This document shows positions 46,138 through 55,340 of a stretch of DNA of 64,000 bases, one piece after another. The notes beneath the pieces are model-generated. The model made no database searches. It worked only from the letters and a program-made list of their open reading frames with translations, and was not told the DNA's origin. Both the position numbers and the translations under genes were made by a program. This DNA is from CAUUJV01 sp963545565 (GTDB taxonomy: Bacteria; Actinomycetota; Actinomycetes; Actinomycetales; Bifidobacteriaceae): contig CAUUJV010000001.1 in NCBI GenBank assembly GCA_963545565.1, positions 62,001 through 126,000 of the forward strand. The letters are read 5' to 3'. The first letter of the stretch is position 1; each line of letters begins with the position of its first letter.

Positions 46138-46896
46138 CTAATTCGAGTCACCCACGAGGTTCAGCAAGCTCAAGAAGAAGTTGATGAAGTCAAGGTAGAG
46201 GTGCAAAGCGCAGAGAATGGAAATTCGCTTTGTCATTTCAACGTCGTTTCCATACTGGTCAAACATTGCACGAGTAAACTGTGCGTCATAGGCAGTTAAG
46301 CCTGCAAACAGAAGAATTGAGATGGCTGAGACGACCATTACTGAAGTTCCGCCAAGTGAGAATACAGAGATAAGAATCTCAGCGATAATCAGCACAATCA
46401 GAGCAACGGTGAAGATTGGTCCAAATTTAAGCAAATCAACCTTTGTAGTTATTCCAATCATGGTGAGTACGAAGAAGAACCCAGCAGTGAGAGCGAATAC
46501 GACGGCAATACTTCCCAAACTGTAAACAGTAAAGATAGAAGCCATGGTGAAGCCAGTCAGCGCTGCATAGACGTAGAAGCAGGAGCGCGCAGCAGCAACA
46601 GACATATTCATAATGCGTGCGCTGAGGAACCACACTACTGCAATTTGAACAACAAGAAGCACGATCCAACCAATGGTACCTGTTGCTGCGAGGAAGCTGT
46701 AAAAAGCGCCAGAAGCTTGAGCATAAGCTGCAATCACAGCAGTCAAGAGCAAACCAAGAGCCATTTCTCCATACGCACGGGTTACAGAGCTGCGCTGAGC
46801 TTTCTCACGCACAACAGAAGCTGTTGCATCCACATATGGCTGTTGGTCATACCGACTGCTGTTCTGGCCATACTGAGGATCATTGTAAAAAGTCAT
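46138..46896 (-). CDS. Bax inhibitor-1/YccA family membrane protein
   Basis: 252 residues with about seven hydrophobic helices. A hydrophilic N-terminus (MTFYNDPQYGQNSSRYDQQP) precedes the first helix; the family pattern near the end (LFAGLTAYDAQFTRAMFDQYG and ALHLYLDFINFFLSLLNLVG) is diagnostic, including the acidic residues of the proposed pH-sensing pair. Known relatives include a bacterial pH-sensitive calcium leak channel (BsYetJ); the role here is inferred. Monocistronic with its own terminator. Confidence 0.9.
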   Translation of the reverse strand: MTFYNDPQYGQNSSRYDQQPYVDATASVVREKAQRSSVTRAYGEMALGLLLTAVIAAYAQASGAFYSFLAATGTIGWIVLLVVQIAVVWFLSARIMNMSVAAARSCFYVYAALTGFTMASIFTVYSLGSIAVVFALTAGFFFVLTMIGITTKVDLLKFGPIFTVALIVLIIAEILISVFSLGGTSVMVVSAISILLFAGLTAYDAQFTRAMFDQYGNDVEMTKRISILCALHLYLDFINFFLSLLNLVGDSN

Positions 46897-46970
46897 GGTA
46901 CGTCCCTTCCTTTATTGAGAAGCTATTGTAATAGCAAGCGCTGTATTATTCCTGTAGCTAAGCTGAGTTT

Positions 46971-47813
46971 TTACTTAACGTTCTTATTCTCTTCGTTTTC
47001 TTTTCTTTGCTTACTATCTTGACTTGCTTTGAAAGTTTTGGCGAGCTGAGAAAGAAGTGCATTCAAATGTGGTGTGTGAGGCGTAGGAGGCTGTACTTCT
47101 TCAGTAGGGGTCTGCGTGATTTCACGATGAACCTGTTGCATCACATCTTCAACTTGGGCTAACTGCCGTGCACAGTTCTGCAAAGTTTGCGCATGTTCGC
47201 GCGATGCCCATCATCCATAGTGGATTTGTAACGTAGACTGTGTTCTAGGCTTGCCCAGTAATCCATTGCAATAGTGCGAAATTGAACTTCAACTGGAAGC
47301 ACTTTTGGCCCGGTTGTCAAGAAAACTGGAACTTGATAAATCACGTGCAGGCTGCGATATCCACTTGGCTTTGGGTCAGAAATATAATATTTTACCTCAA
47401 TTACTTCTATATCGCTTTGCTGACTCAGCATATTTGCCACAGCATAAACATCGTCCGCATAGTTGCAAATTACTCGAATGCCTGCCACATCAAAAAAGCT
47501 GCTCTTGAATATTCTTAATACTAAAATCAAATCCATTCTTTTCAAGTTTTTCGCGAATAGATTGCACTGATTTGATGCGGCGTTCCATGTGGTGAATTGG
47601 ATTATGACTGTACCGAACCTGATACTCATCGTCAAGAATCTCAAGTTTTGTGCTGATTTCTTGCATTGCCCCGCGGTAAACCTGCATTAAATCAAGTAAA
47701 TCGGTCATATTGGAGCCAACCGTTTCATAGAGAGTTTGACCAATCAGTGGAATACTTTCAAGTTGCTCGCGCAGTTGTGTAGAGCTTATATCGGATCTAC
47801 GGTCGATAATCAT
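46971..47813 (-). pseudogene. small alarmone synthetase (RelQ/YjbM-like), two frameshifts
   Basis: A (p)ppGpp synthetase without hydrolase domain, split over frames. Segment 1 (from ATG 47813) ends NIQEQLF at a run of six T; dropping one T continues into DVAGIRVICNYADDVYAVANML. Segment 2 holds ISDPKPSGYRSLHV and VEVQFRTIAMDYWASLEH, the synthetase core. Near 47200, within CGCGCG, a second shift of two bases restores the first frame, giving QNCARQLAQVEDVMQQVH to the stop at 46971. The shifts sum to three, so the intact gene would encode about 279 residues. Catalytic motifs are otherwise preserved, implying recent decay or sequence error. Confidence 0.8.
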
Positions 47814-47876
47814 CTTTGCCGCTCTTCCTCATCGTAAGAATTTCCCTCAATGCTACACGGAGGAGTACCTCTGATA

Positions 47877-47902
47877 TTCGTAGCTCGTAGCTCGTAGCCT
47901 CA
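47877..47902 (+). repeat. short tandem repeat GTAGCTC before miaA
   Basis: Three head-to-tail units of GTAGCTC, the last diverged to GTAGCCTC, lie between the alarmone synthetase remnant and miaA, with related CTCGTA words continuing to about 47930. Confidence 0.6.
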
Positions 47903-47961
47903 TGCTCGTATTTGTGTAGATCCGTACTCGTATGTCTGTGTATCTTTAGAAAATTTTCAAT

Positions 47962-48984
47962 ATGAGCCAAGATTACGATGCAAACCAAGTGAAGAACCAG
48001 ATACAACGAGTGATTTCAATCATTGGGCCAACTGCGTCTGGAAAAACTAGCTTAGCCATCAAAATTGCTCAAAAACTCAGCGCTCGCGGTCAGAAAGCAG
48101 AGATTGTGAATGCTGACGCTTATCAAATGTATCGTGGAATGGACATTGGCACTGCGAAGGCGAGTAAAGAAGAACAAAGCTTAGTAAAGCATCACCTTAT
48201 CGATATTATCGATCCAAATGAAACAATGAGTGTGGCGTGGTTTCAGGAGATTGCGCGTGCATGCATTCATGATTTACAAGCACAAGGAATTAGACCAATT
48301 CTTGTAGGCGGTTCCGGCCTTTATGCGCGTGCCGCTATCGACGATATTTCTTTTCCGGGAACTGACCTGGCTGTGCGGGAAGCTCTTGAGAAGCGTGGGG
48401 AAGCGGAAGGCGCGAGTGCTCTGTTTGCCCAGCTTCAAGAAAAAGATCCTGTTGCAGCGGCTCGTATGGAGCCGAATAATATTCGACGAACAATCCGTGC
48501 CCTTGAGGTTATTGAATTAACAGGAAAACCTTATTCTGCTTCACTTCCTCGATATAGCTATGTAATTCCTTCGGTTCAGATTGGTCTTGATTTGTCTCGT
48601 GAAGAATTGGATAAACGTATTGATGAACGCACTGAAATAATGCGTGAGCAAGACTTTGTAAATGAGGTTCGCAAGCTTCGGTCTTCTCTTGGAATCACGG
48701 CTGCTAGGGCGCTAGGGTATCAACAAATCATTGATTACGATGATGGATTGATTTCTGAAGATGAGGCTTTTGCACTTATCGCTCAGAAAACCAAGCGCTT
48801 GGCTCGTAAACAGATGGGCTGGTTTGGAAGAGATCCTCGTATTCATTGGCTGACTGCGAATCGCTTGGACTTGTTAGAAAATGCCCTGAAAATTATTGAT
48901 GCTGCAGATGCAGGAGAATATGACGAAATTGATGCACACGCAGACGAATATACACAGCATCATTTAGGCGATATTGCCTCATGA
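47962..48984 (+). CDS. miaA: tRNA dimethylallyltransferase
   Basis: Transfers a dimethylallyl group to A37 of tRNAs reading UNN codons. The P-loop [17 protein letters not shown] is near residues 20-36; [38 protein letters not shown] and [14 protein letters not shown] are family motifs, with [14 protein letters not shown] and RKQMGWF in the C-terminal half. 340 residues, somewhat long because of an acidic C-terminus. No clear Shine-Dalgarno sequence before ATG 47962. FtsK follows about 100 bases downstream. Confidence 0.93.
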   Translation: MSQDYDANQVKNQIQRVISIIGPTASGKTSLAIKIAQKLSARGQKAEIVNADAYQMYRGMDIGTAKASKEEQSLVKHHLIDIIDPNETMSVAWFQEIARACIHDLQAQGIRPILVGGSGLYARAAIDDISFPGTDLAVREALEKRGEAEGASALFAQLQEKDPVAAARMEPNNIRRTIRALEVIELTGKPYSASLPRYSYVIPSVQIGLDLSREELDKRIDERTEIMREQDFVNEVRKLRSSLGITAARALGYQQIIDYDDGLISEDEAFALIAQKTKRLARKQMGWFGRDPRIHWLTANRLDLLENALKIIDAADAGEYDEIDAHADEYTQHHLGDIAS

Positions 48985-49087
48985 TATTGCCTTATAACTT
49001 CAATAATTTCTAGTGTCTTTGCGGTTTTTGTAGATATCTTTTTATGCATGAATCTCTCTGGATTTTCAAAGGTATTCTTAAAAGGTT

Positions 49088-52030
49088 ATGGCAAGAACTA
49101 ACTCATCTTCTAAGCGTCCTCAAGATTTCGACAACGAACGTGCGTCGAGGTCTGCTTCGCGTGCTTCAAACACTTCGTCAAGCAGATCTTCATCGCAGAG
49201 TCCTCGTTCAAATCGTAGTAGTAGTTCAAATAGCAACTCCTCTAATACTCGCTCAGGTGTAAATTCAAGTTCAAATGCGCAGGAACAAAATTCTGAGCCT
49301 TTCTGGTTGCGTGCATTACTGCTTATTCCGCGCGCTTTTGGTAAGTTAATCCGCAACGTTACTGGTGTGGGTACTGATGACGAACGTGATACAAAAGACG
49401 GTTTATGCTTCATCTTGCTTATTCTTGCTGTACTTTTTGTTGCGAGCGAATGGTTCCGTGTTGATGGATTCATTAGCGTATGGCTGCACCATGTTACTGC
49501 AGGCGTATTTGGAATTATGAGTATTGTTCTGCCGATAGTTCTTGTTTTTGTAGCAGTTCGACTCATTCGGAATGTGGGAGAGAATGCTGACAATAGTCGT
49601 GTTCTTACCGGATGGTTTTTAATGATGTGGTCAGTCTGCTCTATTGCAGATATTGTTGCCGCTTCTGATTTGCACAAATTTACATGGGAATCAGTGCGCA
49701 ATGCCGGTGGGCTTTTTGGTTTTGCTCTTGGCTCGCCGCTCTCGTGGGGGCTTTCTAAGCCCTTCGCTGTCTTAGTTTTTGTGGTTGTTTTTCTCTTTTC
49801 CTTGCTTTTGATTTTGCAGCTGCACGTAGCTGAGATTCCTGGAATTGTTAATTCTTTACTAGGCAAAAATTCTCATAATGATGACGATGAACAGTTTTCG
49901 CGTGGAACAGATTCAGATGATTCTGAGGGGAGCACTCTCGCGTTTGCTAAGGGAGTGCCATCTCATGATGGCTCAGATAATGATGCTGATTCCTCAGAAC
50001 GTCCTGGTTTCTTCGCCCGCCTGCGTGCATTGATTTCTGGAAAAAAAGATACTGATACGAGCTTAGACGAGTATGAAGGCGACAATGCTTTCGATTCTGC
50101 TGCGCAAACACAGACTTTGCATAATATGCCTGTTGATTTGACTCCAGGAGCGCTTGGTGGAGCTGATATGGGTGCACAGAGTCTAGGCTCTATTGAGCAG
50201 GCTGAAGAATCGGACGAAGCTGCAACTCAAGCCTTTGTTCCTCCGACAATGGCTCAGAATACTCACGATGGTGGTACGCGAGTTATGCCTACAAAGGCTT
50301 CTGGAACACCTGCTATTCCTGCTGATTCTGCTAATATTGCAGCATTGACGGGAACGAGCACATCAGAAGACTCGTCTGCAGCAACAGATTCATCGAACTC
50401 TTCGAGTGGTGAATTCACTGTCTCTGATGATAGTCATTCGCAGTCAAATTCCAATGGAACGTATCAGCTTCCAGACTTGAATTTACTTGTTCAAGGTAAG
50501 CCTCATGCTGCAAAGACTCAGGCAAACGAAAACGTTATCGCTGCTTTGGGTGCTACATTCCGTGAATTTGGAGTAGATGCAAAAGTCGTTGGATTCCTTC
50601 GCGGGCCTTCAGTCACTCAATATGAAGTTGAGCTTGGCCCAGGTGTTAAAGTTGAGAAGGTTACGAATCTGCAAAAAAATATTGCTTATGCCGTAGCAAG
50701 CACAGATGTTCGTATTCTTTCTCCAATTCCAGGCAAATCTGCAATTGGTATTGAAATTCCTAATATAGATCGCGAAATTGTTCATTTGGGAGACGTTCTT
50801 CGTTCTCAGGTGGCGCAGGAGAATCCAAGCCCAATGCTCACTGGTGTTGGTAAAGATGTCGAGGGAAGATTCGTTGTTGCAGATCTGACAAAAATGCCTC
50901 ACTTGCTGGTAGCAGGTGCAACGGGTTCGGGTAAATCATCCTTTATCAACTCTATGTTGACGTCTATTATTATGCGTGCAACTCCTCAGCAAGTTCGCAT
51001 GATTATGGTGGACCCTAAACGAGTGGAGCTGACTGCATACGCTGGAATTCCTCATCTTTTGACCCCTATTATTACCGATCCTAAGCGTGCAGCTCAGGCG
51101 TTGGAATGGGTTGTTAAAGAGATGGATGCTCGTTACGACGATCTGCAGTTCTTCGGCTTCCGCCATGTAAAAGACTTTAATGAAGCTGTGCGTGCTGGTA
51201 AAGTACATGCACCAGCTGGGTCAAATCGCAAAGTTGCTCCTTATCCATATCTACTTGTTGTAGTTGATGAGATGGCAGATTTGATGATGGTTGCGAAGAA
51301 CGATGTAGAAAGCTCCATTCAGCGCATTACACAGTTAGCACGAGCAGCAGGAATCCATTTAGTTTTGGCTACTCAGCGCCCATCTGTTGATGTTGTTACT
51401 GGCTTAATAAAATCCAATATTCCCTCCCGTTTAGCCTTCGCAACGTCATCTGCAACAGATTCTCGCGTTATTTTAGATTCTGTTGGTGCTGAAAGTCTTA
51501 TCGGGCAAGGTGATTCGCTCTTCCTGCCGATGGGCATGGCAAAGCCACTGCGTGTTCAAGGCTCGTGGGTTTCTGAATCTGAGATTCGCCAAGCCGTGGA
51601 ATTCGTGCGTACTCAGCAGAAGCCGTCATACCGTTCTGACATTGAAGAAATGGCTCAGCAACAAGACACTAAGAAGGAAGCTGTAGAAGAAATTGGTGAT
51701 GACATGGACGAGCTTTTACAGGCAGCAGAGCTTGTTGTCGGCGCAAGCTTCGGTTCCACTTCCATGCTTCAACGTAAGCTTCGCATTGGTTTCGCCAAGG
51801 CAGGGCGCCTTATGGATTTGCTGGAATCACGAGGGATTGTTGGCCCCTCAGAAGGTTCCAAAGCTCGTGAGGTACTTGTTAAACCAGATCAGCTCCCAGA
51901 GGTATTGGCTTATATTCGCGGAGAAACAAAGAGTATCGAAGAGTCAGAGGATTCATCCGCATCGAATGATAGTTATGATGATTCATCCAACAACACATAT
52001 GACGAAAGTAGTGAGTACTATACAAACTAG
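49088..52030 (+). CDS. ftsK: DNA translocase FtsK
   Basis: Septum-anchored DNA pump that aligns dif sites for XerCD; both recombinases are in this window. A Ser/Asn/Arg-rich N-terminus (first 75 residues) is followed by about four membrane helices (residues 100-260), a long acidic Ser-rich linker to about 460, the alpha/beta motor domain with Walker [10 protein letters not shown], Walker [13 protein letters not shown], and a winged-helix gamma domain ([38 protein letters not shown]) that would read KOPS. 980 residues, in the normal range. RBS is A/G-rich but weak. Confidence 0.94.
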   Translation: MARTNSSSKRPQDFDNERASRSASRASNTSSSRSSSQSPRSNRSSSSNSNSSNTRSGVNSSSNAQEQNSEPFWLRALLLIPRAFGKLIRNVTGVGTDDERDTKDGLCFILLILAVLFVASEWFRVDGFISVWLHHVTAGVFGIMSIVLPIVLVFVAVRLIRNVGENADNSRVLTGWFLMMWSVCSIADIVAASDLHKFTWESVRNAGGLFGFALGSPLSWGLSKPFAVLVFVVVFLFSLLLILQLHVAEIPGIVNSLLGKNSHNDDDEQFSRGTDSDDSEGSTLAFAKGVPSHDGSDNDADSSERPGFFARLRALISGKKDTDTSLDEYEGDNAFDSAAQTQTLHNMPVDLTPGALGGADMGAQSLGSIEQAEESDEAATQAFVPPTMAQNTHDGGTRVMPTKASGTPAIPADSANIAALTGTSTSEDSSAATDSSNSSSGEFTVSDDSHSQSNSNGTYQLPDLNLLVQGKPHAAKTQANENVIAALGATFREFGVDAKVVGFLRGPSVTQYEVELGPGVKVEKVTNLQKNIAYAVASTDVRILSPIPGKSAIGIEIPNIDREIVHLGDVLRSQVAQENPSPMLTGVGKDVEGRFVVADLTKMPHLLVAGATGSGKSSFINSMLTSIIMRATPQQVRMIMVDPKRVELTAYAGIPHLLTPIITDPKRAAQALEWVVKEMDARYDDLQFFGFRHVKDFNEAVRAGKVHAPAGSNRKVAPYPYLLVVVDEMADLMMVAKNDVESSIQRITQLARAAGIHLVLATQRPSVDVVTGLIKSNIPSRLAFATSSATDSRVILDSVGAESLIGQGDSLFLPMGMAKPLRVQGSWVSESEIRQAVEFVRTQQKPSYRSDIEEMAQQQDTKKEAVEEIGDDMDELLQAAELVVGASFGSTSMLQRKLRIGFAKAGRLMDLLESRGIVGPSEGSKAREVLVKPDQLPEVLAYIRGETKSIEESEDSSASNDSYDDSSNNTYDESSEYYTN

Positions 52031-52080
52031 AAACTAGCTTTCCACAAGATTCGTACACGCGCACGGGAAGGTGCACAGAC

Positions 52081-52740
52081 ATGACAGATGTCAAAGACAA
52101 CAAAAAGTCTTCTCTTTTTGATGGCTGGTATCATGCGCCAAATATTGTAACGTACGTGCGCATAGCACTCGTGATTGTTTACATTGTGCTCGCTGTTCAA
52201 GCTGGCCCTTTGGGCCACACGAGTGGCACGAAGCGCTGGATTGCTGCTATTCTCTTTATTTTTGCTGCTAGTACGGATAAAGTTGATGGCTATTTAGCTC
52301 GTAAATATAATCAAGTAACTGAGCTTGGTAAGTTGATGGATCCTATTGCGGACAAACTCCTTATATGCTCAGCTCTTGTGATTCTTTCTGCCTATTCTGA
52401 GCTCGCATGGTGGATTACAATCCTCTTCCTTATTCGTGAACTTGGCATTACCATAATGCGATTCTTCGTTATTGATGCGGGTGGCAAAGTCATTGCGGCA
52501 AATATGGCAGGAAAACTTAAGACTGTTTTTGAGTGCCTCGGAATTGGCATGATGCTACTTCCTCTGTGGCTTATCCCAGGTGTTTCTTCAAGTGTTGGCA
52601 ACGCTTATCGCATCGCTGGAATTGTTGTCGTTTTGCTTGCTCTCGTGCTGTGCCTATATTCTGGCGCTGTGTATGTCATCAATACTTTTGGCTCAGCTGA
52701 TTCAGCTGCGTCTGCTAAAAGTTCTTCGAAGCGCAAGTAA
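52081..52740 (+). CDS. pgsA: CDP-diacylglycerol-glycerol-3-phosphate 3-phosphatidyltransferase
   Basis: Membrane enzyme making phosphatidylglycerol phosphate. The CDP-alcohol phosphotransferase motif is complete (DKVDGYLARKYNQVTELGKL followed by MDPIADK), with about five hydrophobic helices. GGAAGG lies before ATG 52081. The stop codon is directly followed by the start of the cinA-type gene, a common actinobacterial pair after ftsK. Confidence 0.93.
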   Translation: MTDVKDNKKSSLFDGWYHAPNIVTYVRIALVIVYIVLAVQAGPLGHTSGTKRWIAAILFIFAASTDKVDGYLARKYNQVTELGKLMDPIADKLLICSALVILSAYSELAWWITILFLIRELGITIMRFFVIDAGGKVIAANMAGKLKTVFECLGIGMMLLPLWLIPGVSSSVGNAYRIAGIVVVLLALVLCLYSGAVYVINTFGSADSAASAKSSSKRK

Positions 52741-53298
52741 ATGCAGACGAAGAGTGCTGACTTTTCTGACTATTGGGGAATCTCCGCGCAATTAGCATCG
52801 AAGATCATTGATATTTGCCGACTGCATGGGTATTTCATAGCTTCAGCTGAATCTTTAACTGGTGGACTTGTTGCAGATGCTTTCGTGCGGGTTCCAGGTG
52901 CTTCTGATGTTTTCTTAGGGTCCGCCGTCACGTATGCGGTGCCAAGTAAAAGTCATATTCTTGGTGTCGATGCTCAACTCCTCAAGTCTCAAGGAGCGGT
53001 GCATCCTCTTGTTGCACAGCAGATGGCTGCAGGATGTGCACATCTTTATGAGGAATCAGATCCCCGTTTCTACCATCGAGTTTTTGGTATCTCTACAACA
53101 GGTGTGGCTGGTCCTGGCCCGGATGGAGATAAGCCAGTAGGGCTTGTTTACATTGCGGTAAGCAATCCAAACAACGAAACTACTTTTCGTAAGCTTCAGT
53201 TACAGGGTAGTCGCCAAGAAATTCGTGAACAGACGGTTATAAAACTCCTTGAACTTTTGAGTATCCAGCTGAGGGCGGATAGCCAAATAGTATGCTAG
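52741..53298 (+). CDS. CinA-type nicotinamide-nucleotide amidase
   Basis: Single-domain CinA C-terminal family protein, 185 residues. Motifs AESLTGGLVADAF, SAVTYAVPSKSHILGV and GISTTGVAGPGPDGDKPVGLVYIAV match the PncC-type amidase that recycles NMN. It lacks the N-terminal molybdopterin-binding domain of full CinA. It begins directly after the pgsA stop and is probably coupled to it. Confidence 0.9.
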   Translation: MQTKSADFSDYWGISAQLASKIIDICRLHGYFIASAESLTGGLVADAFVRVPGASDVFLGSAVTYAVPSKSHILGVDAQLLKSQGAVHPLVAQQMAAGCAHLYEESDPRFYHRVFGISTTGVAGPGPDGDKPVGLVYIAVSNPNNETTFRKLQLQGSRQEIREQTVIKLLELLSIQLRADSQIVC

Positions 53299-53351
53299 AA
53301 ATAGTGTGCTAGGAAAATCTCCTGGTAAGCGTTTACTGTGTAGCTGTTATT

Positions 53352-53394
53352 TATAATCTCTTATTTACCATATAATCTCACTTACCGTATAATC
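53352..53394 (+). repeat. three TATAATC elements; promoter of the ClgR-like gene
   Basis: TATAATC occurs at 53352, 53371 and 53388 within similar surrounding sequence (TTACC...TATAATC). The third with TTACCA (53365-53370) at a 17-base spacing makes a reasonable promoter. The first two may be relic or alternative -10 boxes. Confidence 0.5.
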
Positions 53395-53398
53395 ACTT

Positions 53399-53414
53399 TG
53401 TGAAGTCTGTCACA
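53399..53414 (+). promoter_or_regulatory. CRP/FNR-family binding site (perfect palindrome)
   Basis: TGTGA-AGTCTG-TCACA matches the TGTGA-N6-TCACA consensus of CRP and actinobacterial GlxR-type regulators exactly. It begins five bases after the TATAAT at 53388, so a bound protein would cover the likely transcription start and repress, unless another promoter is used. Confidence 0.55.
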
Positions 53415-53498
53415 TTTATAAATTATGAGGAATAATTCTTGTTGCTAAAGGTTAATTGGTTTAACAGATAAACGCGAACAATGTAAACGAGGCTTTAA

Positions 53499-54068
53499 AT
53501 GGTCACTGCAGCACAATTCACAGCTCTACAGCGTGCACAGCAAACGTCCCAAAGCATTGCAACACCAAATACTGATGGTAAGACGGGGAATATGGCTCGT
53601 AATTTAACTCCAGCACAGCAGCGTGCAGTGGCAATTGCTCAGCAGCAGATTCTCATGGTTCGTCAAGCACGTCAGGCAAAAAATGAGCGCCAACAGGCTT
53701 TGAATCGCATGTGGGCAAATTCTGAAAGTGATGAAGAAGACGCAGTCCTCACTTCTCGTACAGAAACTTCCGCAAAGAGTTTACGAGAAGTAGTTGCTGA
53801 TTCTGATCAGATTTCTTTGCGCCGCGTACAAGGCAGTGTTCTTCGTTCCCTACGCACGAAAGATCATAAAACACTTCGTGAGGTTAGTGAGAAAGCAGGA
53901 GTTTCCCTTGGCTATCTTTCCGAAGTTGAGCGTGGTCAGAAAGAAGCAAGCTCAGAGCTGCTTAGCTCTATTACCGAGGCATTAGGAGTTCGTCTTTCTG
54001 AAATGCTTATGATGGTTTCTGAGCGTGTACGTGAAGTTGAGAATGAACTTGCGCGTGCAGCTGCATAG
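53499..54068 (+). CDS. clgR: XRE-family transcriptional regulator, ClgR-like
   Basis: Helix-turn-helix protein; the HTH lies at LRSLRTKDHKTLREVSEKAGVSLGYLSEVERGQKEASSELLSSITEAL, matching the actinobacterial ClgR family that activates clp protease and stress genes. At 189 residues it is longer than typical ClgR because of a Gln/Arg-rich N-terminus. GAGG precedes ATG 53499; ATG 53592 is an alternative that removes part of this extension. Placement after pgsA-cinA and before DUF3046 and recA is the standard actinobacterial context. Confidence 0.85.
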   Translation: MVTAAQFTALQRAQQTSQSIATPNTDGKTGNMARNLTPAQQRAVAIAQQQILMVRQARQAKNERQQALNRMWANSESDEEDAVLTSRTETSAKSLREVVADSDQISLRRVQGSVLRSLRTKDHKTLREVSEKAGVSLGYLSEVERGQKEASSELLSSITEALGVRLSEMLMMVSERVREVENELARAAA

Positions 54069-54093
54069 TTTTAGATGATTTTTTATTCTGCTT

Positions 54094-54126
54094 AATGGGT
54101 TTGTTTTAGGCAAGCCCATTTTTTGT
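54094..54126 (+). terminator. intrinsic terminator after the ClgR-like gene
   Basis: AATGGGTTTG pairs with CAAGCCCATT around a short loop and runs into TTTTTTG. A clear terminator. Confidence 0.8.
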
Positions 54127-54216
54127 AGACTATATCTATTTTATAGACAATAAATCTATTTCTGCTAGTAGTTTATAGCTTCTGACTATTTATTAGGGAG
54201 TTGTTAAGCTGGAATT

Positions 54217-54456
54217 ATGTCAATGAGAGAACGCGAATTTTGGGGATTGCTTGAAGAAGTGTTCGGACGAACATATGGACGAAGTATTGCAGTCGATCAA
54301 CAAATTCCTCAGCTTAATTCAATGACGCCCCAGCAGGCGATCGAGGCTGGTGAGGAACCGCGAGTTGTATGGAATCTTCTGTGTGATCAGATGGATATTC
54401 CTGATTCGCAGCGTTGGGGCAGAGATCATAATGCCCCGCCAATGCCAGCACATTAA
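54217..54456 (+). CDS. DUF3046 family protein
   Basis: 79-residue actinobacterial protein of unknown function: MREREFWGLLEEVFGRTYGRSIAVDQQ followed by GEEPRVVWNLLCDQMDIPDSQRWGRD. Found just before recA in many actinobacteria, sometimes considered SOS-neighbouring. ATG 54217 or 54223 could be the start. Soluble. Confidence 0.85.
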   Translation: MSMREREFWGLLEEVFGRTYGRSIAVDQQIPQLNSMTPQQAIEAGEEPRVVWNLLCDQMDIPDSQRWGRDHNAPPMPAH

Positions 54457-54495
54457 GATTAAGTATAGAGAGAGTCGTTAGAGCGTGAGGAAAAT

Positions 54496-55130
54496 ATGAA
54501 TATTCTAGTCATAGGCGGAACAGGTAGAGTTGCAGGATGTCTCATTAACGATTTACTTGCTGGTGGCAATACTGTTACAGTAGGTGTACGCGATGCATCA
54601 CGTATATCTGCGTGTGAAAATCTGACTGTAGCTCATCTAGATTTGCGCAATTCAGTAGATACTTTTTGCCTTTGTTTGCCGATATTGATGTGGTCTATTT
54701 TGTAGCAGGTTTACGTGGTAAAGATCTCTTACAAGTCGATGCTTATGGCGCTGTAAAAACTATGCAAGCTGCTCAAAAGGCTGATGTTGCACGTTATGTT
54801 ATGCTCAGTGCTCTGAAATCTTTGGAGCCTGATGCTTGGGATGAAAAACCTTACTCAAATATTAAAAATTACTATATTGCAAAGTACTTTGCTGATTATT
54901 ATCTTGTGCATAATAGTGGTTTGAATTACACGATTGTTCAGCCCACAAATCTTACAGAAAATCCTGCAACAGGGAAAGTGGATCTTCCAGGTGCAGGTGA
55001 GAAAGAAAATTCTATTGAAGATGTAGCTCGTGTTCTTGCTTCTGTGATTGATTATCCAAACACGCAAAATGCTGTGATTCCAATGAGTAGTGGAAATGTC
55101 GCTATTTCAGATGCCCTTACAGCCTTTTAA
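54496..55130 (+). pseudogene. NAD(P)-binding SDR/NmrA-like protein, one frameshift
   Basis: The N-terminal Rossmann motif MNILVIGGTGRVAGCLINDL is in one frame and the rest (FADIDVVYFVAGLRGKDLLQ, RYVMLSALKSLEPDAW, YYIAKYFADYYLV) in another. They join at ACTTTTTGCC near 54663: five T are present, and a sixth would give one continuous protein of about 211 residues. GAGGAAAA precedes the ATG. Sits between DUF3046 and recA, where no SDR is usual, so it may be an accessory insertion. The lesion could be a homopolymer sequencing error. Confidence 0.8.
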
Positions 55131-55186
55131 TTGTTCCTCAGAATAATTAAAATAAGAGCGCAGAAAACACGTGGGGAAGCCTGGTT

Positions 55187-55215
55187 TGCTATTCGAACAT
55201 TTGTTCGATACAGTA
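55187..55215 (+). promoter_or_regulatory. recA promoter with LexA (SOS) box
   Basis: TTGCTA (-35, 55187-55192), exactly 17 bases, then TACAGT (-10, 55210-55215). The spacer contains CGAACATTTGTTCG (55195-55208), a perfect match to the Gram-positive LexA core GAAC-N4-GTTC. LexA bound there would block RNA polymerase, giving normal SOS control. About 125 bases of leader separate it from the recA start. Confidence 0.85.
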
Positions 55216-55340
55216 TTCTTGGATACGCAATTCGTAGAGTTATGGTTTCCATTTGACCACATTGGTTGAATGTAGTGGCAGTTGCCCGGCCGGTACAATA
55301 CGGTGAGTGCCACAAGCGAATGTGCAATAAAGGAGTAAGC

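Noticed and set aside
53352..53394. TATAATC repeats as the start of a CRISPR-like array
   Set aside because: Units are short, unevenly spaced and lack spacer structure; they fit -10 boxes better.
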